Part shown: positions 14,793 to 27,492 of the stretch, piece by piece
How the letters are laid out: each line of letters opens with the position of its first letter
How positions within the stretch are numbered: the stretch's first letter is position 1
Source of the DNA: Pseudomonas sp. Q2-TVG4-2
GTDB taxonomy: Bacteria > Pseudomonadota > Gammaproteobacteria > Pseudomonadales > Pseudomonadaceae
DNA: 64,000 nt
Assembly (NCBI RefSeq): GCF_013620795.1
Contig: NZ_LGLW01000002.1
Coordinates: 1-64,000 of the forward strand
Direction: 5' to 3'
The notes under the pieces: model-generated
Databases searched by the model: none
The model's input: the letters and a program-made list of their open reading frames with translations, nothing else
What the model was told of the DNA's origin: nothing
Position numbers and translations under genes: made by a program

Positions 14793-15665
14793 ATGGCGAC
14801 CAAAAAACGAGGCCTAGGACGCGGACTGGATGCCCTGCTCGGCGGCGCCAACGTGACGGCGGTGCAGGAGGAAGCCGCTCAGGCCGATGAGCAAGAGCTG
14901 CGACAGTTGCCACTCGATGTCATTCAGCGTGGCAAGTACCAGCCACGGCGCGACATCGACCCGGTGACACTCGACGAGCTGGCGCACTCGATTCGCACCC
15001 AGGGTGTTATGCAGCCGATCGTCGTTCGCTCGATCGGTTCCGGCCGTTACGAGATCATTGCTGGCGAGCGCCGTTGGCGTGCCAGCCAGCAAGCGGGTCT
15101 GGACAAAATACCGGCACTGGTACGCGACGTTTCCGATGAGGCGGCTATCGCCATGGCGCTGATCGAAAACATTCAGCGCGAGGACCTCAATCCCATCGAG
15201 GAGGCCGTAGCACTGCAACGGTTGCAGCAGGAGTTTCAGCTGACTCAGCAGCAAGTCGCCGATGCCGTAGGCAAATCTCGCGTGACTATCAGCAATCTGT
15301 TGCGTCTGATTGCCCTGCCGGAGGAGATCAAGACGCTTCTGTCTCACGGCGATTTAGAGATGGGACATGCCCGCGCACTGCTTGGCCTGCCAGCAGAGCA
15401 ACAGGTCGACGGAGCGCGTCATGTTGTCGCACGGGGACTGACCGTGCGACAGACCGAAGCGTTGGTTCGGCAGTGGCTGAGCAGCGCGGGGCAGCCGAAA
15501 GCCGAGCCGAAAAGCGATCCGGACATCGTTCGCCTCGAGCAGCGCCTCGCTGAGCGCTTAGGTTCTCCTGTGCAAATCAAGCATGGCGAAAAAGGTAAGG
15601 GGCAGTTAGTGATCCGCTACAATTCGCTGGATGAGCTGCAAGGTGTGCTTGCACACATCCGTTGA
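14793..15665 (+). CDS. parB: Chromosome partitioning protein ParB (Spo0J)
   Basis: ParB is a CTP-dependent DNA clamp that loads at parS. The 290-aa protein has the N-terminal ParA-stimulating segment KKRGLGRGLDALLGG, the CTP-binding box with GERRWRASQQAGLDKIP near residue 90, a helix-turn-helix for parS recognition (TQQQVADAVGKSRVTISNLLRL, about 150-171), and a C-terminal dimerisation domain. It follows parA closely and precedes the atp promoter. Confidence 0.97.
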   Translation: MATKKRGLGRGLDALLGGANVTAVQEEAAQADEQELRQLPLDVIQRGKYQPRRDIDPVTLDELAHSIRTQGVMQPIVVRSIGSGRYEIIAGERRWRASQQAGLDKIPALVRDVSDEAAIAMALIENIQREDLNPIEEAVALQRLQQEFQLTQQQVADAVGKSRVTISNLLRLIALPEEIKTLLSHGDLEMGHARALLGLPAEQQVDGARHVVARGLTVRQTEALVRQWLSSAGQPKAEPKSDPDIVRLEQRLAERLGSPVQIKHGEKGKGQLVIRYNSLDELQGVLAHIR

Positions 15666-15708
15666 AACAAAATTTATGTAGTGGTAGTCGTAAACTGCTA
15701 CCTGAAGG

Positions 15709-15737
15709 TTGAACGCAGGGTGGGCTACTCCTATACT
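15709..15737 (+). promoter_or_regulatory. Sigma-70-type promoter of the atp operon
   Basis: TTGAAC (15709-15714) and TATACT (15732-15737) are spaced by exactly 17 bp, giving a leader of roughly 55 nt to the atpI start. It is the only strong promoter seen before the nine-gene operon. Confidence 0.8.
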
Positions 15738-15799
15738 CGCCGCGCTTTTTTGACTGCGGTCATTGCTGACCAGCGAACGACTTTGGCGATGGATGTACG

Positions 15800-17085
<1,286 letters not shown>

Positions 17086-17139
17086 CAGCTGATCCGGTTC
17101 AAACAGTTTCGCTTTACCCAAGAAAACCTTAACCCTTAG

Positions 17140-17382
<243 letters not shown>

Positions 17383-17401
17383 GACTTTTCCGGTTCCTGA
17401 T

Positions 17402-17422
17402 GGGGTTCGCATCGCGAGCCCC
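17402..17422 (+). repeat. Intercistronic stem-loop after atpE
   Basis: GGGGTTCGC (17402-17410) pairs with GCGAGCCCC (17414-17422) with one G-U pair and an ATC loop. It is not followed by a T-run, so it is unlikely to be a simple terminator. It lies 20 nt after the atpE stop. Confidence 0.7.
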
Positions 17423-17475
17423 GTTGCCGTGGAATTGACAACCGCGTCGAACGAGATAGCACGAGGTATATCGCT

Positions 17476-17946
17476 GTGAACATTAACTTGACGCTGTTCG
17501 GTCAAACGTTCGCTTTCGCTATTTTCGTCTGGTTCTGCATGAAGTACGTATGGCCGCCAATCACCAAGGCCATGCAAGAACGCCAGAAGAAAATTGCCGA
17601 AGGGCTGGACGCCGCAGGCCGTGCGCAGCAAGACCTAAAGTTGGCTCAGGAAAAGGTTTCCAATACTCTCCGTGAGACCAAGGGGCAAGCTGCCCAGATT
17701 CTTGAGCAAGCCAACAAGCAGGCCAACGCCATCGTTGAGGATGCCAAGCAACAGGCGCGCGTCGAAGGCGAGCGACTGGTAGCCGGCGCCCGCGCCGAAA
17801 TCGAGCAGGAAGTGAATCGTGCCAAGGAGCAACTGCGTAACCAGGTAGCCGTGCTGGCTGTCATGGGTGCGGAGAAGATCCTGGAGTCCCAGGTGGACGC
17901 CAAGGCGCACAACGATCTGGTCGAAAAACTGGCCTCCCAACTCTAA
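17476..17946 (+). CDS. atpF: ATP synthase Fo subunit b
   Basis: Subunit b is the peripheral stalk that holds F1 against rotation. The 156-aa protein has one N-terminal membrane span ([19 protein letters not shown], residues about 7-25) and then a long charged alpha-helical, coiled-coil stretch. The start codon is GTG at 17476 behind a CGAGG site. It lies 12 nt before atpH. Confidence 0.96.
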   Translation: MNINLTLFGQTFAFAIFVWFCMKYVWPPITKAMQERQKKIAEGLDAAGRAQQDLKLAQEKVSNTLRETKGQAAQILEQANKQANAIVEDAKQQARVEGERLVAGARAEIEQEVNRAKEQLRNQVAVLAVMGAEKILESQVDAKAHNDLVEKLASQL

Positions 17947-17958
17947 GCGAGGCAAGCG

Positions 17959-18495
17959 ATGATCAATACCCAGACGCTTGCCCGGCCATACGCAAAGGCC
18001 GCGTTCGAGTTCGCCAGCGCGGCTGGTCGGATTGATGCCTGGTCGGGCATGTTGAGCCTGGCTGCGGTCGCCGTTGAAGTTCCCCAAGTTGCCGAGCTGC
18101 TGAAAAATCCTCGTCTGACCAGCGAAAGCAAAGTTCAGACGCTGGTTCAGCTACTCGGTAGCGATATCGATGAAGCGTTCCGAAATTTCGTCTCCACGCT
18201 TGGCGACAATGATCGCCTGGACGTGTTGCCGACCATTCGGGAGCTGTTCGAGGAGCTCAAGGCTGAGGCCGAAAAGACACTCGACGTTGAAGTGCAGACA
18301 GCTTTCGAGCTGACCCCTGCGCAACTCCAAACTTTGGCTGCCGCCTTGTCGAAGCGGCTAGATCGTACCGTCAACCCCCAGCAGGTCGTGAACCCTGCGC
18401 TGATCGGCGGCGTTGTTATCCGCGCCGGCGATGTGGTTGTCGATGGTTCGGTCCGCGGCAAACTGAGCCAGTTGGCCGAATCGTTGAAATCCTGA
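17959..18495 (+). CDS. atpH: ATP synthase F1 subunit delta
   Basis: Subunit delta connects the b stalk to the top of the alpha-beta hexamer. The 178-aa protein starts with TLARPYAKAAFEFA, the conserved family opening, and ends with LIGGVVIRAGDVVVDGSVRGKL, the conserved C-terminal signature. It lies 12 nt after atpF and 15 nt before atpA. Confidence 0.96.
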   Translation: MINTQTLARPYAKAAFEFASAAGRIDAWSGMLSLAAVAVEVPQVAELLKNPRLTSESKVQTLVQLLGSDIDEAFRNFVSTLGDNDRLDVLPTIRELFEELKAEAEKTLDVEVQTAFELTPAQLQTLAAALSKRLDRTVNPQQVVNPALIGGVVIRAGDVVVDGSVRGKLSQLAESLKS

Positions 18496-18510
18496 TTTGA
18501 GGGTCGTGGC

Positions 18511-20055
18511 ATGCAGCAACTGAATCCTTCCGAGATTAGTGAAATCATAAAGCAGCGTATCGGTAATTCCGATGTGTCTGCCCAAGCGCGTAACGAAGGC
18601 ACCATCGTCAGTGTTTCCGACGGTATCGTTCGCATTTACGGCCTTGCCGACGTGATGTATGGGGAGATGATCGAGTTCCCTGGCGGCGTCTTCGGCATGG
18701 CTCTGAACCTGGAGCAGGACTCTGTTGGTGCGGTGGTACTGGGCGCCTACCAGAGTTTGACCGAAGGCATGAGTGCCAAGTGCACCGGTCGCGTACTGGA
18801 AGTTCCGGTAGGTCCCGAGCTGCTGGGCCGTGTAGTCGATGCACTGGGTAACCCGGTCGACGGCAAGGGCCCGGTCAACGCTCAGGCAACTGACGCAGTT
18901 GAAAAGGTCGCCCCTGGCGTGATCTGGCGTAAGTCGGTCGACCAGCCGGTACAGACTGGTTACAAGTCGGTCGATGCGATGATTCCAGTCGGCCGCGGTC
19001 AGCGCGAGCTGATCATCGGTGACCGTCAGATCGGTAAGACCGCTCTGGCCATCGACGCGATCATCAACCAGCGCAACAGCGGCATCAAGTGCGTCTACGT
19101 CGCGATTGGTCAGAAGCAGTCGACCATCGCCAACGTGGTGCGCAAACTCGAGCAGCACGGTGCACTGGCTAACACCATCATCGTTGCTGCTTCGGCTTCG
19201 GAATCCGCTGCGCTGCAGTTCCTGGCGCCATACGCCGGTTGCACCATGGGCGAGTACTTCCGTGACCGCGGCGAAGATGCGCTGATCGTTTATGACGATC
19301 TGTCCAAGCAGGCCGTGGCCTATCGTCAGATCTCCTTGCTGCTGCGTCGTCCGCCGGGACGTGAAGCCTACCCGGGCGACGTGTTCTATCTCCACAGCCG
19401 TCTGCTCGAGCGCGCATCGCGCGTTTCCGAGGAGTACGTTGAGAAGTTCACCAATGGCGCCGTGACAGGCAAGACCGGTTCGCTGACCGCTCTGCCGATC
19501 ATCGAAACCCAGGCCGGTGACGTTTCGGCGTTCGTTCCGACCAACGTGATCTCGATCACCGACGGTCAGATCTTCCTCGAGTCGTCGATGTTCAACGCTG
19601 GTATCCGTCCGGCCGTTAACGCCGGTATCTCGGTATCCCGGGTTGGTGGCGCTGCGCAGACCAAGATCATCAAGAAGCTGTCCGGTGGTATCCGTACCGC
19701 TCTGGCTCAGTACCGTGAACTGGCGGCATTCGCTCAGTTCGCCTCTGATCTGGACGAAGCGACCCGCAAGCAGCTCGAGCATGGTCAGCGAGTGACCGAG
19801 CTGATGAAGCAGAAGCAGTACGCGCCGATGTCCATTGCCGACATGGCGGTGTCCCTGTATGCGGCCGAGCGTGGCTATCTGCAGGACATCGAAGTAGCCA
19901 AGGTCGGCGCCTTCGAGCAGGCGTTGATTGCCTATTTCCACCACGAGCACGTCGCTCTGCTGGACAAAATCAACGTGAAGGGCGACTTCAACGACGAAAT
20001 CGACGCAGGCATCAAGGCCGGTATCGAGTCGTTCAAGGCCACCCAATCCTGGTAA
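18511..20055 (+). CDS. atpA: ATP synthase F1 subunit alpha
   Basis: Alpha is the regulatory nucleotide-binding subunit of the catalytic hexamer. The 514-aa protein has a P-loop GDRQIGKTA near residue 170 and the alpha/beta signature [13 protein letters not shown] near 367. The sequence is very close to the P. aeruginosa alpha subunit as I remember it, in contrast to the a and c subunits upstream. A perfect 9-bp stem with a GCAA tetraloop lies directly after the stop. Confidence 0.98.
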   Translation: MQQLNPSEISEIIKQRIGNSDVSAQARNEGTIVSVSDGIVRIYGLADVMYGEMIEFPGGVFGMALNLEQDSVGAVVLGAYQSLTEGMSAKCTGRVLEVPVGPELLGRVVDALGNPVDGKGPVNAQATDAVEKVAPGVIWRKSVDQPVQTGYKSVDAMIPVGRGQRELIIGDRQIGKTALAIDAIINQRNSGIKCVYVAIGQKQSTIANVVRKLEQHGALANTIIVAASASESAALQFLAPYAGCTMGEYFRDRGEDALIVYDDLSKQAVAYRQISLLLRRPPGREAYPGDVFYLHSRLLERASRVSEEYVEKFTNGAVTGKTGSLTALPIIETQAGDVSAFVPTNVISITDGQIFLESSMFNAGIRPAVNAGISVSRVGGAAQTKIIKKLSGGIRTALAQYRELAAFAQFASDLDEATRKQLEHGQRVTELMKQKQYAPMSIADMAVSLYAAERGYLQDIEVAKVGAFEQALIAYFHHEHVALLDKINVKGDFNDEIDAGIKAGIESFKATQSW

Positions 20056-20061
20056 GCCGCA

Positions 20062-20083
20062 GCGGGAGCCGCAAGGCTCCCGC
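20062..20083 (+). repeat. Intercistronic stem-loop with GCAA tetraloop after atpA
   Basis: GCGGGAGCC (20062-20070) pairs perfectly with GGCTCCCGC (20075-20083) around GCAA, a GNRA tetraloop that gives very stable hairpins. It lies 6 nt after the atpA stop and 22 nt before atpG. No T-tract follows. Confidence 0.8.
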
Positions 20084-20105
20084 TTGCTAACCCGATAGGT
20101 GTCAA

Positions 20106-20969
20106 ATGGCAGGCGCAAAAGAGATTCGCAGCAAGATTGCGAGCATCAAAAGCACGCAGAAGATCACCAGCGCCATGGAAAAGGTGGCGGTCAGCAAGAT
20201 GCGCAAGGCACAGATGCGCATGGCTGCCAGCCGTCCCTATGCGGAGCGGATCCAGCAGGTAATCGGCCATCTGGCCAATACCAACCCTGAGTACCGTCAT
20301 CCGTTCATGGTTGAGCGTCCGGTCAAGCGTGTCGGCTATATCGTCGTGTCTTCTGATCGTGGCCTGTGCGGCGGGTTGAACACCAACCTGTTCAAGGCGC
20401 TGATCAAAAGCATGAAGGAATGGCATGACAGCAAGGTCGAGGCCGATCTTTGCGTGATCGGTAACAAGGGCGCGAGCTTCTTCCGCAGCTTTGGCGGTAA
20501 CGTGGTCGCGGCAGTCAACGGACTTGGCGAAGAGCCGTCGATCAACGATCTGATCGGCAGCGTCAAGGTCATGCTGGATGCCTTCGATCAGGGCCGTCTG
20601 GACCGTCTTTACTTGGTGTCGAACAAGTTCATCAACACCATGACCCAAAAGCCGACCGTAGCCCAGCTGCTGCCGTTGGCCGCGAGTGACGATCAGACCG
20701 CGCCGAAAGGCCAATGGGACTACCTGTACGAACCCGATGCCCGCCTATTGCTGGATGCGTTGCTGGTTCGCTACGTCGAATCCCAGGTTTACCAGGCCGT
20801 GGTCGAGAACGGAGCAGCCGAACAGGCCGCCCGGATGATCGCCATGAAGAACGCAACCGACAATGCCGGTGAGCTGATCGGCGACCTGCAACTGGTCTAT
20901 AACAAGGCCCGTCAGGCGGCGATCACCCAGGAAATTTCGGAAATCGTCGGCGGCGCTGCCGCGGTTTAA
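20106..20969 (+). CDS. atpG: ATP synthase F1 subunit gamma
   Basis: Gamma is the central rotating shaft of F1. The 287-aa protein has the N-terminal helix [24 protein letters not shown] and the matching C-terminal helix [17 protein letters not shown], which form the shaft coiled coil, plus [11 protein letters not shown] near residue 80. It lies between atpA and atpD as usual, 30 nt before the latter. Confidence 0.97.
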   Translation: MAGAKEIRSKIASIKSTQKITSAMEKVAVSKMRKAQMRMAASRPYAERIQQVIGHLANTNPEYRHPFMVERPVKRVGYIVVSSDRGLCGGLNTNLFKALIKSMKEWHDSKVEADLCVIGNKGASFFRSFGGNVVAAVNGLGEEPSINDLIGSVKVMLDAFDQGRLDRLYLVSNKFINTMTQKPTVAQLLPLAASDDQTAPKGQWDYLYEPDARLLLDALLVRYVESQVYQAVVENGAAEQAARMIAMKNATDNAGELIGDLQLVYNKARQAAITQEISEIVGGAAAV

Positions 20970-22376
<1,407 letters not shown>

Positions 22377-22377
22377 C

Positions 22378-22401
22378 TGGCGCGCCCGCTTGCGGGCGCC
22401 A
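22378..22401 (+). repeat. First stem-loop in the atpD-atpC gap
   Basis: GCCCGC (22384-22389) pairs with GCGGGC (22392-22397), extended outside a two-base bulge by TGGC (22378-22381) with GCCA (22398-22401). It begins 2 nt after the atpD stop. Confidence 0.6.
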
Positions 22402-22405
22402 ATAA

Positions 22406-22437
22406 GCTCAGCTGGCGGCAGCCGCCGCCAGCTGAGC
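22406..22437 (+). repeat. Second, very strong stem-loop in the atpD-atpC gap
   Basis: GCTCAGCTGGCGGC (22406-22419) is perfectly complementary to 22424-22437, leaving an AGCC loop. This 14-bp stem is the longest perfect hairpin I found in the operon. It is not followed by a T-run, so read-through into atpC is expected. Confidence 0.8.
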
Positions 22438-22456
22438 CGATTACCGAGGCATAAGT

Positions 22457-22885
22457 ATGGCTATGACAGTCCACTGTGACATCGTCAGTGCGGAAGAAGA
22501 GCTGTTCTCGGGGCTGGTAGAGATGGTTGTCGCTCATGGTCACTTGGGTGACCTGGGTATTCTGCCGGGCCACGCCCCACTGCTGACCGATCTCAAGCCC
22601 GGTCCGGTGCGAGTGATCAAGCAGGGCGGCGGCGAAGAGATCTTTTACATATCCGGCGGCTTCATCGAAGTCCAGCCGAACATGGTGAAGGTACTCGCCG
22701 ATACCGCCACGCGCGCCAAGGATCTGGACGAAGCGGCGGCGAAGGCTGCCGTGACGGCGGCCGAGAGGGCGCTGCATGATAAGGGCGCGGAGTTCGATTA
22801 CGGCTCTGCCGCTGCCCGTCTGGCCGAGGCTGCCGCTCAGCTGCGAACCATCGAGGCGATGCGCAAGAAGTACGGCCGCGGTTGA
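22457..22885 (+). CDS. atpC: ATP synthase F1 subunit epsilon
   Basis: Epsilon binds the gamma shaft and can inhibit ATP hydrolysis. The 142-aa protein has the N-terminal beta-sandwich ([19 protein letters not shown], then [17 protein letters not shown] near residue 35) and a C-terminal two-helix domain rich in alanine. It is the last gene of the operon and is followed by a clear terminator. Confidence 0.97.
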   Translation: MAMTVHCDIVSAEEELFSGLVEMVVAHGHLGDLGILPGHAPLLTDLKPGPVRVIKQGGGEEIFYISGGFIEVQPNMVKVLADTATRAKDLDEAAAKAAVTAAERALHDKGAEFDYGSAAARLAEAAAQLRTIEAMRKKYGRG

Positions 22886-22913
22886 TCCGTTAACGGCTTC
22901 ATCGCGCACGAGT

Positions 22914-22945
22914 AAAAGGGTAGCCTTGGCTACCCTTTTTCTTTT
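22914..22945 (+). terminator. Rho-independent terminator of the atp operon
   Basis: AAAAGGGTAGCC (22914-22925) pairs with GGCTACCCTTTT around TT, running into T-rich sequence. It lies 28 nt after the atpC stop and before glmU. Confidence 0.92.
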
Positions 22946-23004
22946 CCGTTTTGAAAATAACGTCTCACGTTGGCCCTAGGGGTCACGATTGTTCAGGATC
23001 TGCC

Positions 23005-24369
23005 ATGTCTCTCGATATCGTCATTCTCGCTGCCGGTCAGGGCACGCGCATGCGTTCAGCCCTGCCTAAGGTGCTTCACCCGGTCGCCGGACAGTCCATG
23101 CTCGGTCACGTCATCGATACCGCTCGTGGGCTCAAGCCGAAGGCCATCCATGTGGTGATTGGCCATGGCGCCGAGCTGGTACGCGAGCGGTTGGCGTCGG
23201 ATGATCTGAATTTCGTCGTCCAGGCCGAGCAGCTGGGAACCGGACACGCCGTGGCTCAGGCCCTGCCGGCGCTCACTGCCGAACGAGTCCTGATTCTTTA
23301 CGGCGACGTACCGCTGATCGAGGCAGGAACGTTGGATCGTCTTCTTCAAAAAGTCGGATCGCAGCAACTGGCACTGCTCACGGTGAATCTGGACGACCCG
23401 ACCGGTTACGGTCGCATCGTCCGTGACGAACAAGGTGTGGTCCAGGCGATCATTGAACACAAGGATGCCACAGCCGAGCAGAAGCTGATCGCTGAAGGCA
23501 ATACCGGGATTCTTGCGGTGCCGGGCGAGCGGCTCGGCGATTGGCTGGGAAGGCTGTCCAATACCAACGCTCAAGGTGAGTACTACCTGACCGACGTGAT
23601 CGCCATGGCCGTGGCCGATGGCCTGACGGTCGCCACCGAGCAACCGCAGCATGCCATGGAGGTACAGGGCGCCAACGATCGCATCCAACTGGCCGATCTC
23701 GAGCGGCATTATCAGCAGCGTGCCGCGCGACGCTTGATGGCCCAGGGGGTGACATTGCGGGATCCGACTCGCTTCGATCTGCGCGGGGAGGTCACCATCG
23801 GCCGTGACGTGCTGATCGACGTGAACGTGATTCTCGAAGGCGAAGTCGTCATCGAGGATGGCGTCGAGATCGGACCGAATTGCGTGATTCGCAATAGCAC
23901 GCTGCGTCGCGGAGCGGTGGTCAAGGCCAACTCCCACCTGGATGGCGCCGAGCTGGGCGAGGGCGCGGACTGCGGGCCGTTTGCACGTCTGCGCCCCGGC
24001 GCTGTTCTGGGGGAAAAGGCACATGTGGGCAACTTCGTCGAAGTGAAGAACTCGCACCTGGGTGAGGGCGCGAAAGCCGGCCATTTGGCGTATCTGGGTG
24101 ATGCAGACATCGGCGCGCGAACCAATATCGGGGCCGGAACCATCACCTGCAATTACGACGGCGCGAACAAGTTCCGCACGGTTATGGGCGAAGACGTCTT
24201 TATCGGCTCCAACAGCTCGTTGGTGGCTCCGTTGAACGTTGGGGATGGCGCTACCACAGGCGCCGGTTCGGTAATTACTGCTGACGTGCCGGCTGGCACC
24301 CTGGCCCTGGGCCGGGCTCGCCAGGCATTGATCGAGGGCTGGAAGCGCCCACAGAAGGTTCGTAAGTAA
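23005..24369 (+). CDS. glmU: Bifunctional glucosamine-1-phosphate acetyltransferase / UDP-GlcNAc pyrophosphorylase
   Basis: GlmU makes UDP-GlcNAc for peptidoglycan and lipopolysaccharide. The ATG at 23005 gives 454 aa, the usual Pseudomonas length; upstream in-frame codons from 22951 lie in non-conserved sequence. The N-terminal uridylyltransferase has [18 protein letters not shown] (residues about 8-25). The C-terminal half is a left-handed beta-helix of hexapeptide repeats, containing the acetyltransferase segment [20 protein letters not shown]. Confidence 0.97.
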   Translation: MSLDIVILAAGQGTRMRSALPKVLHPVAGQSMLGHVIDTARGLKPKAIHVVIGHGAELVRERLASDDLNFVVQAEQLGTGHAVAQALPALTAERVLILYGDVPLIEAGTLDRLLQKVGSQQLALLTVNLDDPTGYGRIVRDEQGVVQAIIEHKDATAEQKLIAEGNTGILAVPGERLGDWLGRLSNTNAQGEYYLTDVIAMAVADGLTVATEQPQHAMEVQGANDRIQLADLERHYQQRAARRLMAQGVTLRDPTRFDLRGEVTIGRDVLIDVNVILEGEVVIEDGVEIGPNCVIRNSTLRRGAVVKANSHLDGAELGEGADCGPFARLRPGAVLGEKAHVGNFVEVKNSHLGEGAKAGHLAYLGDADIGARTNIGAGTITCNYDGANKFRTVMGEDVFIGSNSSLVAPLNVGDGATTGAGSVITADVPAGTLALGRARQALIEGWKRPQKVRK

Positions 24370-24485
24370 GCCATCGACGTCGAGCGCTCCGGTGCTCAAC
24401 GTGCGGCGACGACTTTATCCCGTAGGCGCTAAAGAGATCGTACATCTGGCCGATCTATCAGGGCATAACAAAAAAGGACGCACCC

Positions 24486-26633
24486 ATGCCCTCCCTCACT
24501 CGACTGTCCATCCAGTGGAAGCTAACCCTGCTGGCTGGTCTCTGCCTGCTACTGATCGTTGGCCTGCTGATCGGTGCTTCACTTTATCAATCGCGCCAGA
24601 CCGTGGCCCTGGTCAGTGCCTCGAGCAGCGTCATGCTCGAAGAGTCGGCGCGCGACAATCTACAGGCTCGCGGGCTGTCTCAGGCCTTGCGAATCGAGCG
24701 CCAGTTCAATGATGCCTATCAGTACGGTCAGGGGTTTGCCCGCCAGGTGTTGTCGCTGCGCGAGCAAGCTATCGAGCGCATGTCGAACGCGTTCGAGCTG
24801 CGGGAAGATCTGCATCATCAGATCAAGACCGCATTGGAGACGAACCCTGGCCTGATCGGTATTTACGTAGTGTTCGAAACCGACGCGCTGGACGACAAGG
24901 ACGGCATGTTCATCGACAACCAGGAGATGGGCGGCAACGACAGCGGCCGTTTCTCACTGTACTGGTCGCAGCGCACGCCTGGCCAGCTCACGGCCGAAAC
25001 CATCAGCGAGGAATTGCTCGCCGACACCACACCGAGCATCAGCGGTGCACCGTACAACGCCTGGTACAGCTGCCCCCGCGATAGCGCCCGGGTCTGCCTG
25101 CTGGACCCTTATTTCGATGAAGTGGAAGGCCGACCGCTGCTGATGACCAGCGTTGCCTTTCCGTTGATCGAGGACGGCAAGGTGATTGGCGTCGTCGGCG
25201 TCGACATCAGCCTGGCGTCGCTTCAGCAACTCAGTCAGCAGGCACATCAGGAGTTATATCAGGGCGAAGGCCAGCTGAGCGTCATCAGCCCGGCCAAGCT
25301 GCTGGGTGGCCACAGCCGCGACGCCGGTTTGCTCGGCAAGTCGTTGAGTGCTGCTTTCGGCTCGGAAAGCGAGGCGATTGGCCGCGCCGTCGATGCGGGC
25401 CAGAAGGCGATGCTCGAAAATGGCGACATGCTTCGCGTGTTACAACCCGTGCAGCCGATACCCGAACTTGCGCCCTGGGCAATCTTGCTGGAGGTACCAC
25501 GGCAGGTCCTGCTCGGCCCGGCACAGCGTCTTGAACAGGCGCTGCAGACTCAGAGCCGCAAGGACAGCATGATTGCGCTGACCATCGGGCTTGGCGCGGT
25601 GCTGTTGGGCCTGGCACTGATGTGGCTGACCGCGCGCGGCGTCACCCGGCCGATCGAAGGGGTGGCGGCGATGCTCAAGGACATCGCCAGCGGTGAGGGC
25701 GATCTCACTCGTCGTCTGGAGTACTCTCGCGACGACGAACTGGGTGCATTGGCGGGGTGGTTCAACCGCTTCCTCGATAAGCTGCAGCCCACCATCGCCG
25801 ATGTGAAGCGCTCGGTGCAGGATGCTCGCAGCAGCGCTGATCAGTCGGCGGCTATCGCGAGCCAGACCAGTGCTGGGATGCAGCAGCAGTTCCGCGAAGT
25901 GGATCAGGTGGCGACGGCGTCGCAGGAGATGAGTGCCACCGCGCAGGATGTTGCGCGCAATGCTGCGCAAGCGGCCGAAGCGGCACGTGACGCGGATCAG
26001 GCCACCCACGAAGGACTGAGCGTGATCGACCACACCACACAGAGCATCGGCAGGCTCGCCGACGAACTCAACCATGCCATGACTCAGGTGGAAAGCCTGG
26101 CCGCCAGCAGCGAACAGATCGGTTCGGTGCTGGAGGTGATTCGCGCAATCGCTGAGCAGACCAACCTGCTGGCGCTCAATGCTGCTATTGAGGCGGCGCG
26201 GGCCGGCGAGGCCGGGCGCGGTTTCGCTGTAGTGGCCGACGAGGTGCGCAGCCTGGCCCGACGTACCCAGGAATCCGTCGAGGAGATCCGCCAGGTCATA
26301 GAGCGCCTGCAGAACGGCACCCACGATGTGGTGACGGCCATGCAGGGTAGCCGCGGACAGGCCCAAAGCAATGTCGAGCAAGTGGGAAATGCGGTCGCTG
26401 CGTTGCGCAAGATTGGCGATGCAGTGGCAGTGATTTCCGACATGAACCTGCAGATAGCCAGCGCCGCCGAAGAGCAGAGCGCGGTCGCCGAGGAGATCAA
26501 CCGCAACGTTGCGGGCATTCGTGACGTAACGGAATCGCTTTCCGGGCAGGCTGACGAGTCGGCACGGGTCAGCCAGGCCTTGAATCAGCTGGCGAACCAT
26601 CAGCAGAGTTTGATGGGCTATTTTCGCGTCTGA
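24486..26633 (+). CDS. Methyl-accepting chemotaxis protein with a large periplasmic sensor domain
   Basis: This 715-aa chemoreceptor has a membrane span at about residues 11-33 and a periplasmic domain of about 325 residues. The domain contains a Cache-like segment ([19 protein letters not shown] and VGVDISL near 220-245). A second span (about 362-382), a HAMP domain (about 383-436) and a long signalling coiled coil follow, with the tip motif [20 protein letters not shown] near 556-575. No C-terminal pentapeptide for CheR/CheB is present. The ligand is unknown. Its place between glmU and glmR is not what I recall for P. aeruginosa. Confidence 0.93.
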   Translation: MPSLTRLSIQWKLTLLAGLCLLLIVGLLIGASLYQSRQTVALVSASSSVMLEESARDNLQARGLSQALRIERQFNDAYQYGQGFARQVLSLREQAIERMSNAFELREDLHHQIKTALETNPGLIGIYVVFETDALDDKDGMFIDNQEMGGNDSGRFSLYWSQRTPGQLTAETISEELLADTTPSISGAPYNAWYSCPRDSARVCLLDPYFDEVEGRPLLMTSVAFPLIEDGKVIGVVGVDISLASLQQLSQQAHQELYQGEGQLSVISPAKLLGGHSRDAGLLGKSLSAAFGSESEAIGRAVDAGQKAMLENGDMLRVLQPVQPIPELAPWAILLEVPRQVLLGPAQRLEQALQTQSRKDSMIALTIGLGAVLLGLALMWLTARGVTRPIEGVAAMLKDIASGEGDLTRRLEYSRDDELGALAGWFNRFLDKLQPTIADVKRSVQDARSSADQSAAIASQTSAGMQQQFREVDQVATASQEMSATAQDVARNAAQAAEAARDADQATHEGLSVIDHTTQSIGRLADELNHAMTQVESLAASSEQIGSVLEVIRAIAEQTNLLALNAAIEAARAGEAGRGFAVVADEVRSLARRTQESVEEIRQVIERLQNGTHDVVTAMQGSRGQAQSNVEQVGNAVAALRKIGDAVAVISDMNLQIASAAEEQSAVAEEINRNVAGIRDVTESLSGQADESARVSQALNQLANHQQSLMGYFRV

Positions 26634-26707
26634 CCCAACCGGGAGTTGACGGAAGCGTTGGTTTAGGTTTTGATTCGCGAAATTTTCTTTCGAAACGAAA
26701 CTTAAGC

Positions 26708-27490
26708 ATGTCGAAACGCAACACGCCGCAACGACGCCACGCCATTCTCGCCCTGCTCAACGAGCAGGGCGAAGTGAGCGTCGATGAGCTGTCCAGGCGT
26801 TTCGAGACGTCTGAGGTGACCATCCGTAAGGACCTCGCTGCGCTGGAAAAGAACGGTCTGCTGTTGCGCCGCTACGGTGGCGCGGTGCCTTTGCCACAGG
26901 AGCTGATCGGAGATGGCGTGCAGCCCGTCTCGCCCTGGAAGCAGGCCATCGCCCGAGCCGCCGTCGGCTGCATTCGCGAACATGCTCGAATCATCATCGA
27001 CAGCGGCACCACCACCGCTGCAATGATCCCCGAACTAGGGCACAAGCGCGGTCTGCTGGTTATGACCAACTCGTTGGGTGTGGCCAATGCCTTGCGAGAG
27101 TTGGAGCACGAGCCCACGCTGCTGATGACCGGCGGCACCTGGGATCCGCATTCCGAATCGTTCCAGGGCCAGGTGGCTGAGCAGGTGCTGCGCTCCTACG
27201 ATTTCGATCAGCTGTTCATTGGTGCCGATGGCATCGACTTGCAGCGGGGCACCACCACCTTCAATGAATTGCTCGGCCTGTCGCGGGTCATGGCCGAAGT
27301 GGCCCGTGAAGTCATTGTGCTTGCTGAATCCGACAAGATCGGTAGACGCATACCCAACCTGGAACTGCCCTGGGGCGATATCCATACCCTCATAACGGAC
27401 GAGCGCCTCACCGCCGAGGCGCGTTCAAGCATCCAGGCCCGCGGCGTCAAGCTGATCTGCGCGGCCGTCGAAACCCATCTGGAGAACTGA
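26708..27490 (+). CDS. glmR: DeoR-family transcriptional regulator of glmS
   Basis: The 260-aa protein has a DeoR winged helix at the N-terminus ([20 protein letters not shown], residues about 18-37) and a sugar-phosphate-sensing domain with [13 protein letters not shown] near 98. It ends 2 nt before glmS. The same position next to glmS is held in P. aeruginosa by a gene called glmR, as I recall, so control of amino-sugar synthesis is likely. Confidence 0.88.
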   Translation: MSKRNTPQRRHAILALLNEQGEVSVDELSRRFETSEVTIRKDLAALEKNGLLLRRYGGAVPLPQELIGDGVQPVSPWKQAIARAAVGCIREHARIIIDSGTTTAAMIPELGHKRGLLVMTNSLGVANALRELEHEPTLLMTGGTWDPHSESFQGQVAEQVLRSYDFDQLFIGADGIDLQRGTTTFNELLGLSRVMAEVAREVIVLAESDKIGRRIPNLELPWGDIHTLITDERLTAEARSSIQARGVKLICAAVETHLEN

Positions 27491-27492
27491 AC

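Noticed and set aside
18358-20118. 586-codon open frame on the minus strand opposite atpA
   Set aside because: It is a shadow of the GC-rich third positions of atpA. It has no family resemblance and covers a certain gene completely.
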